A DNA stretch of 64,000 nucleotides from Tepidanaerobacteraceae bacterium (GCA_024655905.1 JANLFP010000003.1:124001-188000); one strand, 5' to 3'; shown: positions 45,731 to 56,191, numbered from the stretch's first letter. Numbers and translations: made by a program. The notes: a model not told the origin generated them from the sequence alone.

Positions 45731-47734
45731 CTATATTTTAAACTTCGAAACCGCTTTTATCAGTGAATCCGATTTATTTTTTGCCGATTCCGCCAGGTTC
45801 ATAACGCTGCTTGACATCTGCGCTATGTATGATGCTTCCTGGGCTATATTGGAAGCTCCTTGAGCCTCTTCGTTCGAGGCATTGGCTATTTCATCTATCG
45901 CCTTTGCCAGGTTTTCGACTGATGCCAAGAGTTCTTCGGAAGTGGCGCTGAAGTCAGTTACCATCTCGTTTATTCTTGATGAGCTGCGGCTGTATTGTTC
46001 TCCGGCTTTTACAAGGTTTTCATAGTCGTTCAGCACCTTTTTGTCTATAAATTCCAGAATCTCGCCCGAACTGTATGAAAGGTTGTTCACGGCATCCAAT
46101 ATTGTCTTGGTGACTTCCTGTATTCTAACAACAGTATTCTTGGAGCTCTCCGCCAACTTTCGTATTTCTTCGGCCACCACGGTAAATCCTCTGCCCGCCT
46201 CGCCGGCCCTGGCAGCCTCTATTGCCGCATTCAATGCAAGTAAATTGGTCTGGGAAGTTATCCCTAGAATTGCTTCGGATAATTCGTTGACCTGGCTTAC
46301 TGCCTTCGATTGTTCCAGTGCCTTTTGCAGATCAGCCTTTGCCTTTTCATAAATTTCAACGGCATTTTTCTTCGAATATGCAGCATTTTTTCTCATTTCT
46401 TCGGCCATGTTGTACACATCGCTCACAGAGGATGCGCATTCCTGGGCATTGGAAGCAATTGATTCGGCGGCTTTTTCGATTTCAGATGAGGTCGCGCTCA
46501 TTTCTTCGGTGGATGAAGCCGTTTCCTCCGTTCCCGCCGATAGTTCCTGAGTTGTTGCCGATATTTGTTCAATGCTTTTGTTTAGCTGCCCCATGTCGGT
46601 ATTGATATTTATAAGCATTTGACCCACATTGGTCGATTGTTCGATAACCTCTTTTACAATCTCTTTTATAGATTTCTGCATGGAATGAATCGCATTGGCC
46701 AATACTCCCGTTTCATCCTGCATGTTTAACAATTCGGGAGGGATCTGCATTGTGAAATCGCCATTTGCCACAATCTTCAGAATATCCGAAGCCTTCTTAA
46801 TAGGCTTTGATATTCCTGAGGATATCAGTATGGTAATAATTATGCTAAAAATTAAGAATAATATGGATACGATGATTATTTTTGCCGCAAGGGCGTTTGC
46901 TTTCGCCATGACTTCCGACTTTGGAGCAGTAATAGCTAGTGACCAGTTGGTTCCTTCTACCGGAGCAAATCCCATGTATTTTGTCACGCCCTGATAGGTG
47001 TATTCTCCTACCCCCTCTTTTCCCGCGACCATTTGTTTTTCCAATTCAACAAGAGACTTTAGTTCCGGATCTTTTTTCACATTTTCAAAGTCATTGTCCA
47101 TATTCATAACAAGATTCTTATCTTTATGGGCCACTGTGGTGCCTTTGTCGTTAATCATGAATGCATATCCGCTTTTTCCGAAACGAATATCATTTGAAAG
47201 GGAACTTAATTCATTTCCGTCACGGCTGGCAACCAGCACCCCCTTGACCGCACTGCCATCTTTAATGGGCACCGCGTAGCATATGACAACTTTATTGTTT
47301 GCCTTGCTTACAATCGGATCGGAAACGGCACTTTCTCCCGCCAATGCTTTTTTAAAATACTCTCTGTCGGAAATGTTTACATTTCCACCGTCAGTGCCCC
47401 TGAGATTGCCGTTCGTATCTACAATGGCCAGACTTAAATGCCCACTTCTCTTCACTTCATTCTCCAGCAGCTTCAATTTTTCGTCCAGGGTTAATTCATC
47501 GTCTTTAATCGAACTGTTTTCAGCCAGCACCTCCAAGGCATCCAGGCGAGCCTCCACCCTGCTATGAATAACTTTGGCAGCTTCATTTGCCATTTGAAGA
47601 AGAGATTCATTAATGATGGATATCAGGGCATTGGCGGAGTCGATGTATGATATAACTCCGAGCCCTATGCAAATCGCAATTGCCAGCGCTCCAAAAAATA
47701 GAGACAATTTTGTTTTTATACTTTTTTTAAACAT
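45731..47734 (-). CDS. Methyl-accepting chemotaxis protein with Cache sensor
   Basis: 667-residue chemoreceptor. Spans at about 10-30 and 285-310 enclose a large extracellular double-Cache domain ([23 protein letters not shown] is the typical hallmark region). A HAMP region and a long cytoplasmic signalling domain follow, with the tip [39 protein letters not shown]. The TSS/EGT-rich stretch around [16 protein letters not shown] is a methylation region. Ligand unknown, often amino or organic acids. I start at ATG 47734, after GGAGAGGA. Single gene on the minus strand. Confidence 0.95.
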   Translation of the reverse strand: MFKKSIKTKLSLFFGALAIAICIGLGVISYIDSANALISIINESLLQMANEAAKVIHSRVEARLDALEVLAENSSIKDDELTLDEKLKLLENEVKRSGHLSLAIVDTNGNLRGTDGGNVNISDREYFKKALAGESAVSDPIVSKANNKVVICYAVPIKDGSAVKGVLVASRDGNELSSLSNDIRFGKSGYAFMINDKGTTVAHKDKNLVMNMDNDFENVKKDPELKSLVELEKQMVAGKEGVGEYTYQGVTKYMGFAPVEGTNWSLAITAPKSEVMAKANALAAKIIIVSILFLIFSIIITILISSGISKPIKKASDILKIVANGDFTMQIPPELLNMQDETGVLANAIHSMQKSIKEIVKEVIEQSTNVGQMLININTDMGQLNKSIEQISATTQELSAGTEETASSTEEMSATSSEIEKAAESIASNAQECASSVSDVYNMAEEMRKNAAYSKKNAVEIYEKAKADLQKALEQSKAVSQVNELSEAILGITSQTNLLALNAAIEAARAGEAGRGFTVVAEEIRKLAESSKNTVVRIQEVTKTILDAVNNLSYSSGEILEFIDKKVLNDYENLVKAGEQYSRSSSRINEMVTDFSATSEELLASVENLAKAIDEIANASNEEAQGASNIAQEASYIAQMSSSVMNLAESAKNKSDSLIKAVSKFKI

Positions 47735-48114
47735 TATGCATCCTCTCCGCATTAATAAATTGCAATAGATAAAATAAATAAAAAAATCTAAAAATTAAAG
47801 AATTACAGAATGATAGATTTTATGGACCTTTGCCGGGATTTGTTTTCATTAGACATCACCTTCCTTTTCCAAAGCTATACGACGAAAATCGACTAATATT
47901 TGCTAATATAGACATAATTCGACAATAATTTTGTTTTTCCTGCCTAACAGTCGTATTTTTTTAAATATTAAATTGCATCATGAATTGGTTTTGATTAAAC
48001 TTTTCCGGCGATGCTTAAGCAAGAGCGGCTTTATTAACAATAATGGGCGGTTAATCTCGACAAGACCGGGATTCAATAATAACTTTATGGTATAAAAAGA
48101 TACACGGATTATGA
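47735..48114. other. Upstream region of the chemoreceptor
   Basis: About 380 bases without a supported gene. On the minus strand GGAAGGTGAT (around 47,851) precedes an eight- to nine-codon frame (MKTNPGKGP), which may be a leader peptide or chance. I looked for and did not find a convincing sigma-D (flagellar) promoter. Confidence 0.3.
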
Positions 48115-48200
48115 TATAATATTTTTGGGGCTTATTCCCAGAGACGGCCGTGCACCAAGCCCCTTATCCATTTAATCTCCTCCTCAATAAACTGATTTTG
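48112..48200 (+). ncRNA. Candidate small RNA or leader with an anti-Shine-Dalgarno motif
   Basis: Extended -10 TGATATAAT (48112-48120) is followed seven bases later by a stem GGGGCTT (48127-48133) / AAGCCCC (48157-48163) and then an open CTCCTCCTC (48177-48185), complementary to ribosome-binding sites. No good -35 and no clear terminator were found, and the M1 peptidase gene begins at 48358, so this may be its leader instead. Confidence 0.3.
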
Positions 48201-48357
48201 CCCTCGCCTGCAGGCTTATCTGCTACAGTATATTCAAAAAGGCTCTGAAATGTTAAAAACGGTTTTTCACGTGCCTTACCTTTAATTTTTAAGAATAAAT
48301 CCGGCATGGCGTTACATAGATATAATTAGATTTAGCATAAAGCGGGCGGTGATGAAT

Positions 48358-49857
48358 ATGAAACAAAAAAGGCTCATGTTTTTTGCGGCGGCAGTGCTTT
48401 TGCTGGTGTGCTCGCTTGTTTTTCGCATGCGGCCCGATGATTTTTCAAAAAGTGCTGCATGGCGCGCATCGAAGGATTGCCCGAGGTACAGCTTAGAAAT
48501 AACTTTTTATCCCGATGACAAAAGGATAGATGGCAGACAAAGCGTAACTGTAAAAAATACAAAGAAGGTGGAGCTTTCGGAACTTTATTTTCATCTTTAC
48601 CCAAACGCGTTTAAAACCCCGGATGCCGCCCCGTTCCCGAAAAGCGAAATGCAGTTGGCCTACCCAGACGGGTTTTCTCCGGGATACATCAATATAAAAA
48701 AGGTGGAGGCAGCTTCGGGGAATCTTCAATATGAAGCAAAAGACACTCTGTTGAAAGTCGTGCCGGAAAAGCCTTTGAAACCGGGCCAGAGCTTAAAGCT
48801 CACAATGGAATTTGACGAGATTATTCCGCCATCCTGCGGCCGCTTCGGCTACGGAAAAAACACATACAATATAGCCAACTGGTACCCCATTTTGGCTGTG
48901 TACGACGACAATGGCTGGAATAAAGACCCGTATTATGCCGTCGGCGATCCTTTTTACAGCGACGCCGGACTTTACGAGGTAAAGATAAAGGCTCCTTCAG
49001 AATACACCATTGCTGCAAGCGGTTATGTCGCAGATAAAAAGCAGGATGGGAGTTTCTCAATATGGACCTTCAAAACTGGGCTTGTGCGGGATTTTGCCTG
49101 GGTGGCCAGTAGCAGATTCAAGACCGCTTCAAACGAGGTCGGCGGGGTCAAGATAACCTCATTTTATTTAAAGGAAGATGCCGAGTATGGTGAAAAAGCC
49201 CTGAACTATGCCGCAAGGGCTATAAAATTTTTCAGCGATTTTTTCGGTCCATATCCGTACAGAGAATATGCGGTGGCTTCTTCGGACTTTTATATCGGCG
49301 GCATGGAATATCCCAATCTGGTTATGATAGGCCGCCAGTTTTACAATGGAGGAGACATGCTGGAATATGTGGTGGTGCACGAGACGGCACATCAGTGGTG
49401 GTATGGGCTTGTGGGAAACAATGAAGTAAAGGAGCCCTGGCTTGATGAAGCTCTTGCGGAGTTTTCCACGGTGCTGTATTATGAAAAAGTCTACGGCAGA
49501 AAGAGCGGTCAAAGGATTTATGAGGACTTCATATTAAACCCTTATATATTTTATGAGCAGACTCATAGCCATTCTTTGGGCCCTGTTTTAAGGCCCTTAT
49601 CGGAATTCAACGGCTGGGGGGAATACGATGCCATAGTTTATTCCAGGGGCGCCATTATGCTGAAACAATTGGAAAGCATTATCGGCGAGGACAAATTCCG
49701 CGAGGCAATGCGCTTTTATTTTAAGCAAAATATATATAAAAACGCCACCACTGCGGACTTCATAAAAGCCGTAAACAAAGCAACCGGCGCCGACTGGACC
49801 GACTACATATACAGTAAAATGTTGAAAAGCCAGGAACCGCTGCAAAAGGCTGCATGA
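48358..49857 (+). CDS. Membrane-anchored M1-family (gluzincin) metallopeptidase
   Basis: 499 residues. An N-terminal membrane anchor (about 6-24, MFFAAAVLLLVCSLVF) is followed by an M1-like beta domain and a catalytic domain with H341-E-T-A-H345 and E364 (LDEALAEF), the HExxH-x18-E zinc site. GGMEYPNLVMI corresponds to the GAMEN substrate motif. It lacks the C-terminal helical domains of full aminopeptidase N. Probably acts outside the membrane on peptides. Start ATG 48358 with GGCGGTGAT; GTG 48349 and ATG 48352 are alternatives. Confidence 0.9.
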   Translation: MKQKRLMFFAAAVLLLVCSLVFRMRPDDFSKSAAWRASKDCPRYSLEITFYPDDKRIDGRQSVTVKNTKKVELSELYFHLYPNAFKTPDAAPFPKSEMQLAYPDGFSPGYINIKKVEAASGNLQYEAKDTLLKVVPEKPLKPGQSLKLTMEFDEIIPPSCGRFGYGKNTYNIANWYPILAVYDDNGWNKDPYYAVGDPFYSDAGLYEVKIKAPSEYTIAASGYVADKKQDGSFSIWTFKTGLVRDFAWVASSRFKTASNEVGGVKITSFYLKEDAEYGEKALNYAARAIKFFSDFFGPYPYREYAVASSDFYIGGMEYPNLVMIGRQFYNGGDMLEYVVVHETAHQWWYGLVGNNEVKEPWLDEALAEFSTVLYYEKVYGRKSGQRIYEDFILNPYIFYEQTHSHSLGPVLRPLSEFNGWGEYDAIVYSRGAIMLKQLESIIGEDKFREAMRFYFKQNIYKNATTADFIKAVNKATGADWTDYIYSKMLKSQEPLQKAA

Positions 49858-50073
49858 TGAGATGAGTGAAATGAGAGATTGGATGTGAATCGTGGTTTTG
49901 CGGCATCCGAAATGGCATTGCGAACAGCGGCAGAAGAGCAAAATGTGATGCTGCAAATACTGCAGCGATGTCGCGAAAGCTTGGGCAAGAGAAAAACGCT
50001 GCACCAGCGCTGTATGTTGAATAATCGTGATCGAGTCTGAAAATTTGGGATATGTCAGAAAGGAGCTGAGTAT

Positions 50074-50940
50074 ATGAACCTTTACAGGAAGGGCATTTTG
50101 CTCACCGCTCTGGGCACCGTGTTTTTTGGGACAAGCCCAGTTCTCACGAGGTTTGCATCGGGACTTTCGGTGGGTGAAATAGCTTTTTTCAGGATGTTTT
50201 TGGGCGCGATTTTTATTTTGATTATTTCACGGTTTGCAGGTACGGACATTTCTCTTGAAAGGCGGGATGTGCCAAAATTTATTGTCTACGGGCTGATAAC
50301 GTCATTCCATTTTCTTTTTTATATCGGGTCTGTGATGTACACCACGATTGCCCATTCCCTAAGCCTGGTATATACCGCACCCATAATGATAACGGTGCTC
50401 ACTGCCGCGATGTTGAAGGAGAAAATCCCATCGTACAAATACATAGGTATAATTATAGTAATATTGGGAATTATTATCTTAGCTGGATTTGAACCTCAGC
50501 TCACCGGAAGAATGATTGTCGGAGATATTATGGCGCTGGCGTCTGCTCTTTGCCTGGCTCTATATTCCGTGGCTGGCCGCAGGGAGAGAAATAATTATCC
50601 GCTTTTAAAATATGTATTCTGGGTATATTTGCTGGCGGCGATTTTTCTGCTGCCCTGGGCCCTCCCGCATTTTGCCTGGCCTTATACTTTGAAGCAGTGG
50701 GGTGCATTGGTGATGCTGGGGCTTTTGCCCACAACACTGGGTCACACCTTGTATAATGCAGGGCTGAGGTACATTCATCCCACGTATGCCAATTTGATTT
50801 CCACTCAGGAAGTTACCGGCGGGGTTTTGCTCGGATTTTTGCTTCTGCGCGAGATTCCAAGCAAAAACTCGATTTTGGGCATTTTAGTGATGTTTTTAGG
50901 GCTTTTTCTGGTTTTAGTACAGAAAAAACAGCCAAAATAA
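50074..50940 (+). CDS. EamA/DMT-family transporter
   Basis: 288 residues, ten predicted membrane spans in two EamA halves (LLTALGTVFFGTSPVLTRFAS in the first; GDIMALASALCLALYSVAGR and NLISTQEVTGGVLLGFLLLRE in the second). Drug/metabolite exporter superfamily; substrate not readable. AAAGGAG precedes the ATG. Confidence 0.9.
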   Translation: MNLYRKGILLTALGTVFFGTSPVLTRFASGLSVGEIAFFRMFLGAIFILIISRFAGTDISLERRDVPKFIVYGLITSFHFLFYIGSVMYTTIAHSLSLVYTAPIMITVLTAAMLKEKIPSYKYIGIIIVILGIIILAGFEPQLTGRMIVGDIMALASALCLALYSVAGRRERNNYPLLKYVFWVYLLAAIFLLPWALPHFAWPYTLKQWGALVMLGLLPTTLGHTLYNAGLRYIHPTYANLISTQEVTGGVLLGFLLLREIPSKNSILGILVMFLGLFLVLVQKKQPK

Positions 50941-50996
50941 ATTTTGTTCCAGGGAGGAAAATCCGAGTTGATATCGAATATTATATATTACAAATA

Positions 50997-51013
50997 TGTT
51001 ACAATCATGTTAC
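50997..51013 (+). promoter_or_regulatory. WalR-type box upstream of the LysM/G5/M23 peptidase
   Basis: TGTTAC-AATCA-TGTTAC fits the WalR (YycF) consensus TGTWAH-N5-TGTWAH at every position. A -10-like TATAAA lies at 51030-51035, so the box would overlap the -35 region, as for an activator. Confidence 0.75.
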
Positions 51014-51087
51014 ATTAACTTTACTAAAATATAAAACCCGATCTGAAGATGCGGGAGAAAATATAAACTTGCGAAAGGAGTGGGGGG

Positions 51088-52464
51088 ATGAAGTTACCCA
51101 GAGTGGGGGGTTTTTACTTCTGGGGCAGAGCAGACAAAAAGCGAAAGATGCTTTTCATTGCTTTGTGCTGTGCGCTGACCGTGCTGTCGATTGTAACATA
51201 TATTATGAATCGGAGCGTCTATGCGGTGAGCGTGGATGGTAAAACCCTTGGGAACGTAAGCGACAGAAAGATAGTTGACAGGATAAAAGAAGATTTAAAA
51301 TCAAAATACCGGGACAGGCTGGGATCTGACATCGAGTTTTCCCAGGATATTCAGGTTGCGCCCATCAGGGCTCTGGGCCAGAAAGTGGATACGGAGCAGC
51401 AGATTTCGGAAAAGCTCGATAAAATTCTTTCCGTTCAGGTAAAAGCAGTTGCCATCGAGATTGACGGGAATCAGGTAGCCGTTGTCAAGGACAAAGATGC
51501 CGCCGAGTCTGCGCTTCAGGGGGTCAAAGATTATTATGTGAATGCGTCGCCGGGAGAGCTTGTAAAAATAGAAGTATCAAACGGCATAAAACTTGTGGAA
51601 AAGTATGCAGATCCGGATAGGGTGATGACCGCCGAAGCGGCAAAAGAGCTGATTTTAAAGGGTGCTGTGGAAATCGCGACATATAAGGTCAAACAGGGAG
51701 ATACCCTCTGGGATATAGCAAAAGCTCAGAACATTCCGCTGGACGAGCTTATAAAAGCCAATCCGCAGCTCGAGTCGGAAAACAGACTGGCGCTGGGCGA
51801 AGTCATCAACTTAAAGTCGATAAAGCCGCTTCTGGATGTTACCGTAACAAAAAAAGTTACATACCAGGAACCCATAGCCTTTAAAACCGAAATAGTGAAG
51901 GACGATGATTTGTGGAAGTGGGACCAGAAGGTGAAGCAGCCGGGAGAAAACGGCACCAAGGAAGTGGCGGCACAGGTTGTTTACAAGAACGGTGTAAAAG
52001 TGGAGCAGCAGGTTCTGGGTGAAAAGGTGCTGAAAGAGCCCGTGACCCGGATAGTGGCCAGGGGCACAAAAGCCCAGGTGGCTTTCAGGGGCAGCGGAAG
52101 ATTTTTGTGGCCTCTGGTGGGAAATATTACTTCCCCATTCGGGCGGAGGGGCAGGGAATTCCACACGGGTATTGACATTGCTGCCGACAAGGGCACGCCG
52201 ATTAGAGCCTCCAATGCGGGAACGGTGACGTTTGCCGGACGCAGGGGTTCCTACGGCAATCTCGTGATAGTGGATCACGGCGGAGGATATGAGACGTGGT
52301 ACGCTCATGCCAGCTCCATACTGGTTTCGGTGGGCGACAGGGTTGAAAAGGGGGAGGAGATCGCAACCGTGGGCACCACGGGAAGGACAACAGGGCCTCA
52401 TGTGCACTTTGAGGTGCGCCTAAATGGAGAACCGCAAAATCCTCTGAGCTACCTGAATAAATGA
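51088..52464 (+). CDS. Secreted LysM-G5-M23 peptidoglycan endopeptidase
   Basis: 458 residues. Membrane anchor or signal at about 20-40, an N-terminal domain (45-195), LysM (YKVKQGDTLWDIAKAQNIPLDELIKAN, about 199-245), a G5 domain (about 250-325, VTVTKKVTYQEPI ... RIVARGT) and a C-terminal M23 domain with HTGID and HVHF zinc ligands. Cell-wall hydrolase tethered to peptidoglycan. A perfect WalR-type box lies 75 bases upstream, consistent with control by the adjacent WalRK. ATG at 51088 after GAAAGGAGTGGGGGG. Confidence 0.94.
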   Translation: MKLPRVGGFYFWGRADKKRKMLFIALCCALTVLSIVTYIMNRSVYAVSVDGKTLGNVSDRKIVDRIKEDLKSKYRDRLGSDIEFSQDIQVAPIRALGQKVDTEQQISEKLDKILSVQVKAVAIEIDGNQVAVVKDKDAAESALQGVKDYYVNASPGELVKIEVSNGIKLVEKYADPDRVMTAEAAKELILKGAVEIATYKVKQGDTLWDIAKAQNIPLDELIKANPQLESENRLALGEVINLKSIKPLLDVTVTKKVTYQEPIAFKTEIVKDDDLWKWDQKVKQPGENGTKEVAAQVVYKNGVKVEQQVLGEKVLKEPVTRIVARGTKAQVAFRGSGRFLWPLVGNITSPFGRRGREFHTGIDIAADKGTPIRASNAGTVTFAGRRGSYGNLVIVDHGGGYETWYAHASSILVSVGDRVEKGEEIATVGTTGRTTGPHVHFEVRLNGEPQNPLSYLNK

Positions 52465-52528
52465 TCGATTGGCCGGGGAAAGAAAAGCGCTTTTTATCGG
52501 CAAGATTAGAGCAGGATAGAAAATTTAG

Positions 52529-52569
52529 CCGGCGCAGCCGCTTGCTTGAGCGGCCAGCCGGTTTTTATT
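52529..52569 (+). terminator. Rho-independent terminator after the M23 gene
   Basis: Two-storey stem: CCGGC (52529) with GCCGG, and inner GCCGCT with AGCGGC, followed by TTTTTATTT. Confidence 0.9.
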
Positions 52570-52626
52570 TCGTGCTAAAAGAAGAGAAGACACATCTTCA
52601 AAATAATGTCGATTATCCCAGAAATT

Positions 52627-52655
52627 TGTAATATTATTGTAACATAACCGTTACA
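52627..52655. promoter_or_regulatory. Two overlapping WalR-type boxes with promoter
   Basis: Plus strand TGTAAT-ATTAT-TGTAAC (52627-52643) and minus strand TGTAAC-GGTTA-TGTTAC (52655-52639) both match TGTWAH-N5-TGTWAH exactly. A perfect -10 TATAAT follows at 52676-52681, 20 bases downstream, with only a weak -35. This is the layout of an activated promoter. Confidence 0.8.
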
Positions 52656-52686
52656 ATTTCTTAATAATAATCAATTATAATAATAT

Positions 52687-52752
52687 GCGAAAGCAGTCAG
52701 CAACAACAAAACGATCCCCCCTTTGAATAGCGGCAATAGCCGCTTTTTTTTT
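52687..52752 (+). ncRNA. Candidate WalR-controlled small RNA
   Basis: Starts a few bases after the -10 TATAAT at 52676-52681 and ends at a strong intrinsic terminator: AGCGGC (52729-52734), AATA loop, GCCGCT (52739-52744), then about nine T. The roughly 65-base RNA has an open C-rich patch (GATCCCCCCTTTG, about 52,714-52,725) complementary to ribosome-binding sites. It lies 140 bases before the peptidase gene. An attenuated leader is the alternative. Confidence 0.55.
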
Positions 52753-52894
52753 GGGCAAATGACCGCTAATGCGCAAAAAAAAATACAGCTTCGATACGTT
52801 GAATGCCTGTTGGAAGATTTGATTGTTAAGATTAATTATTTTCCAGTGAAATTCCTTTTCAAATCTTATATAATTGTTAATGGGAGGGAGAGAC

Positions 52895-53713
52895 ATGAGA
52901 AGACGGATTGTTCTCCTCGCGATGGCGGTGCTTTTACTGCTGTCTGCCGCAGGAGTTTATTATTATAAGGAATTAACTATATTTGGGTTTAAGCTGAAGG
53001 GATTTGAAGTGATGAATACCCCGCATTTCGAGATTCTGTTTTTGCCCGAGGACCAAAATGAAGTGGAAGCCGTGTCAAAAGCTGCGGAAAGGGCTTATGT
53101 GGAAGTGGGAAGGGATTTGGGATTTTTTCCGAAAGATCGAATACCAATAATAATTTTTCCTGACAGCCGGAGTCTGCAGCAGGCATTTCACTGGCCAGCG
53201 GATGAAAGCAACCAGGGAGTTTACTACAGGGGAATTATATATGTCCAGGCGCCGGGAGCGTGGATTGACGACGCCCCGAACATTGAAGAAATATTCTATA
53301 TTAAGGGCCCCATGGTGCATGAGTATACGCATCTGGCGGTTGACAGGCTGACCGGCGGAAACTACTCACGCTGGTTTACCGAGGGTGTGGCTCAATATGA
53401 AGAAGAAAGGATAACGGGATATACACTGGCCCGGGATTTCGATATAGATAAAAAAGAGTCATATTCCATCGGCGACATTATTAGCCGTTTTGACGATTTG
53501 CCCGATGTGCCCAAAGCCTATATTGCGGCCCTCAACATGACGAAAATCATGGCGGGAAAGGACGGTGTAGGTGAGATCAGGAAAATACTTTCTCAATTGA
53601 AGGACGGGGCTTCGGCGGATGAAATTTTCCTTCAAAGGGCGGGCAAGACTCCCCCTGAAGGAAATTTTCATCTTGTGACGAATATTATTAATGGGGGTGA
53701 TTGCGTTGAATGA
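52895..53713 (+). CDS. Membrane-anchored gluzincin peptidase (peptidase MA-like)
   Basis: 272 residues. Signal anchor at about 6-23; the rest lies outside the membrane. The zinc site is H142-E-Y-T-H146, followed by [12 protein letters not shown], whose Glu would be the third ligand, as in peptidase MA family proteins. Substrate unknown. I take ATG 52895 with GGGAGGGAG upstream; seven earlier in-frame codons overlap that site. A TATAAT at 52869-52874 may give it its own promoter. Overlaps walR by eight bases, so it may be cotranscribed with the two-component genes. Confidence 0.82.
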   Translation: MRRRIVLLAMAVLLLLSAAGVYYYKELTIFGFKLKGFEVMNTPHFEILFLPEDQNEVEAVSKAAERAYVEVGRDLGFFPKDRIPIIIFPDSRSLQQAFHWPADESNQGVYYRGIIYVQAPGAWIDDAPNIEEIFYIKGPMVHEYTHLAVDRLTGGNYSRWFTEGVAQYEEERITGYTLARDFDIDKKESYSIGDIISRFDDLPDVPKAYIAALNMTKIMAGKDGVGEIRKILSQLKDGASADEIFLQRAGKTPPEGNFHLVTNIINGGDCVE

Positions 53714-54395
53714 AACAGTGCTTGTGGTGGATGATGAAAAACCGATAGTGGATATTTTAAAATATAACCTGACAAAAGAGGGCTACAATGTTCTGATGGC
53801 TTATGATGGCGAAGAGGCATTGAAAGCAGCCGAAACCGGAAATCCAGATCTGGTACTGCTTGACATCATGCTTCCCAAAATAGACGGTTTTTCGGTATGC
53901 AAAAAACTCAGGGAAAAGATGACATGCCCCATAATAATGCTTACGGCAAAAGGCGAGGAAGTGGATAAGGTGCTGGGTCTGGAGCTTGGAGCAGACGACT
54001 ACGTCACCAAACCCTTCAGCATGAGAGAATTGATGGCCAGGGTAAAGGCCAATCTCCGCAGGAATGTAATGGCGGAACCGACGGGTCAGCAGAAAATTAT
54101 AAAAATAAAAGACCTGGAGCTGGATCTCAAGAGTTATCAGCTCAAGAAAAAAGGGGTGCCCTTGGACCTTACATTCAGGGAGTTTGAACTCATAAAATTT
54201 CTGGCTACCCAGGCGGGCCAGGTGTTTTCCAGAGAAAAGCTGCTGGAAGAGGTATGGGGCTATGAATATTACGGCGACATACGAACCGTGGATGTAACGG
54301 TTAGAAGGCTTCGGGAAAAGGTGGAAGACGATCCGGCGAACCCCGCCTACATATTGACCAAACGGGGCATCGGATACTATTTTCCGAAGCAATAG
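53706..54395 (+). CDS. walR: Response regulator WalR (YycF)
   Basis: 229-residue OmpR-type regulator. Receiver domain with acidic pair (VVDDEKP), phospho-acceptor Asp in LVLLDIMLP, Thr/Lys in MLTAKGEE and [11 protein letters not shown]-terminal winged helix with [49 protein letters not shown]; this recognition region is the WalR type. I choose TTG 53706, five bases after GGGGGTGAT. Followed at 11 bases by walK. WalR-type boxes sit in three nearby intergenic regions. Confidence 0.93.
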   Translation: MNETVLVVDDEKPIVDILKYNLTKEGYNVLMAYDGEEALKAAETGNPDLVLLDIMLPKIDGFSVCKKLREKMTCPIIMLTAKGEEVDKVLGLELGADDYVTKPFSMRELMARVKANLRRNVMAEPTGQQKIIKIKDLELDLKSYQLKKKGVPLDLTFREFELIKFLATQAGQVFSREKLLEEVWGYEYYGDIRTVDVTVRRLREKVEDDPANPAYILTKRGIGYYFPKQ

Positions 54396-54406
54396 GAGGC
54401 TGTCAG

Positions 54407-56191
54407 GTGTTTAAAAGCATCCAGTGGAAATTGGTCTCCATATATATACTCCTAATACTTCTGGCCATGGAAGTGGTGGGAGTATATCTGGTCCAGTCTA
54501 TTGAAAAGTATCATGTGAACAAACTTTCGGATGAACTGGACATAAAAGCTCAGCTCATGTCCGACATGGTGGAGAGGTATCTGCATCCTGTTGTCCGAAA
54601 GCAAGATATAGACGACCAGGTGAAATGGTGGCAGCAGTCGTGGCCAGAGATAAATTATATCGCAATTCTTGACGAGTCTGCCGGTGTAATTACGTCCACC
54701 GATGATACGAGGTTTCGCAAAGGCGATAAACTGCTGACTCCCGAAATAACCCAGGCCACATTCGGGAACAAGGCGCTCGACATCCGGCAGGATACGCGAA
54801 GCAAAATAAGATACATGTTTTTGGCCTACCCGGTGAAAAACGGTTCCCGGGTGGTGGGCATTATTTACCTCGTTTCCTCCATGGAGAATATATACAAAAC
54901 CATAGGCGATATTAAGGCGATATTGCTTGTCGCCACGCTTCTTGCCCTCATGGTTACCGGCGTGCTGGGATACCTGCTTTCGAAGACGATAACCGGCCCC
55001 ATTCAGGAAGTTACCAGGAATGCCGCCCTCCTCGCGCAGGGAAATTTTGACCACAAGATTAAGGTGAGATCCGATGATGAGATAGGAAAACTTACGGGCA
55101 TGTTCAATTTCCTGACAACGCGGCTTAAGGAAACTCTGGAAGAAATTTCCGATGAAAAGGAAAAAATGGAGGCAATTCTAATAAATATGGCGGATGGCGT
55201 AATAGCTTTAAACAGCAAGGGCGAAGTGATTCACATAAACCCCGCTGCCCGCCGGATGCTTTTCCTCAATAACGACCCCACGGGCCAAGATTTTAAGCCG
55301 GTTTTAAGGGACTTGTTCAAAATCAATCTGGAGGAGTTCCTCGGCGAAGATGTAATATCACGGGAGATTTCTGTTAAAAATAAAGATACGGTGATGAAGT
55401 CCATCATTGCTCCGCTCAAGAGAGAGAGCCGGATAATCGGCGTCATTCTTGTGCTGCAGGACATAACCAGGCAGGCAAACCTGGAAAACATGCGCAAGGA
55501 ATTTGTGGCAAACGTATCCCATGAGCTCAGAACACCGCTGACCACAATAAAAAGCTATGCCGAAACCCTTCTGGATGGAGCCATGGATGAGCCTGCAATA
55601 GCGCGCCAGTTTATCGGAGTAATCAACAACGAGGCCGAACGCATGACAAGACTTGTGAACGACCTGCTTGAGCTTTCGCGCCTAGACAATAAGGAAATGC
55701 GGTGGAACAAGAGAATTATTTCACCTTCTGCAGTGTTGAAAGATGTCATCTCGAAAATGATGGTTAACATAAATAAAAAGCATCTGGCCCTGGACACGAA
55801 TATTTCCGACGGCTCGCAGGATATTTTTGCCGATAGGGACAAAATCGAACAGGTATTTCAAAACATACTGAGCAATGCAATAAAATATACTCCCGAAGGC
55901 GGCAGGATTTTTATCTCCCAGGATAATGCCGGAGACATGGTCAGGACGGTTTTCGGCGATACTGGAATAGGAATTCCCAAGGAGGATCAGCCCCGCCTTT
56001 TTGAAAGATTTTATCGCGTGGACAAAACCCGTTCCCGGGAGCTGGGGGGTACGGGGCTGGGGCTTTCCATTGCAAAAGAAATAGTTGAAGCTCATAACGG
56101 CAGCATTGCCATAGAAAGCGAACCGGGCATGGGTACCCGAGTAACTATACTCCTCCCCGCGGCGTCGGCACTTGCCACGCCAAATATGTAA
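54407..56191 (+). CDS. walK: Sensor histidine kinase WalK (YycG)
   Basis: 594 residues: span 1 (about 8-28), extracytoplasmic Cache-like domain (30-165), span 2 (166-188), HAMP (190-242), PAS (about 255-345, MADGVIALNSKGEVIHINPAARRML), HisKA with phospho-His in NVSHELRTPLTTIKSYAETL, and HATPase (NILSNAIKYTPEGG; GTGLGLSIAKEIV). The TM-Cache-TM-HAMP-PAS-kinase order is that of WalK. GTG start after AGGAGG. Senses cell-wall state in relatives and phosphorylates WalR. Confidence 0.94.
   Translation: MFKSIQWKLVSIYILLILLAMEVVGVYLVQSIEKYHVNKLSDELDIKAQLMSDMVERYLHPVVRKQDIDDQVKWWQQSWPEINYIAILDESAGVITSTDDTRFRKGDKLLTPEITQATFGNKALDIRQDTRSKIRYMFLAYPVKNGSRVVGIIYLVSSMENIYKTIGDIKAILLVATLLALMVTGVLGYLLSKTITGPIQEVTRNAALLAQGNFDHKIKVRSDDEIGKLTGMFNFLTTRLKETLEEISDEKEKMEAILINMADGVIALNSKGEVIHINPAARRMLFLNNDPTGQDFKPVLRDLFKINLEEFLGEDVISREISVKNKDTVMKSIIAPLKRESRIIGVILVLQDITRQANLENMRKEFVANVSHELRTPLTTIKSYAETLLDGAMDEPAIARQFIGVINNEAERMTRLVNDLLELSRLDNKEMRWNKRIISPSAVLKDVISKMMVNINKKHLALDTNISDGSQDIFADRDKIEQVFQNILSNAIKYTPEGGRIFISQDNAGDMVRTVFGDTGIGIPKEDQPRLFERFYRVDKTRSRELGGTGLGLSIAKEIVEAHNGSIAIESEPGMGTRVTILLPAASALATPNM

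Noticed and set aside
47735-47950. Sigma-D flagellar promoter for the chemoreceptor
   Set aside because: No TAAA-N15-GCCGATAA-like sequence could be found on the minus strand.
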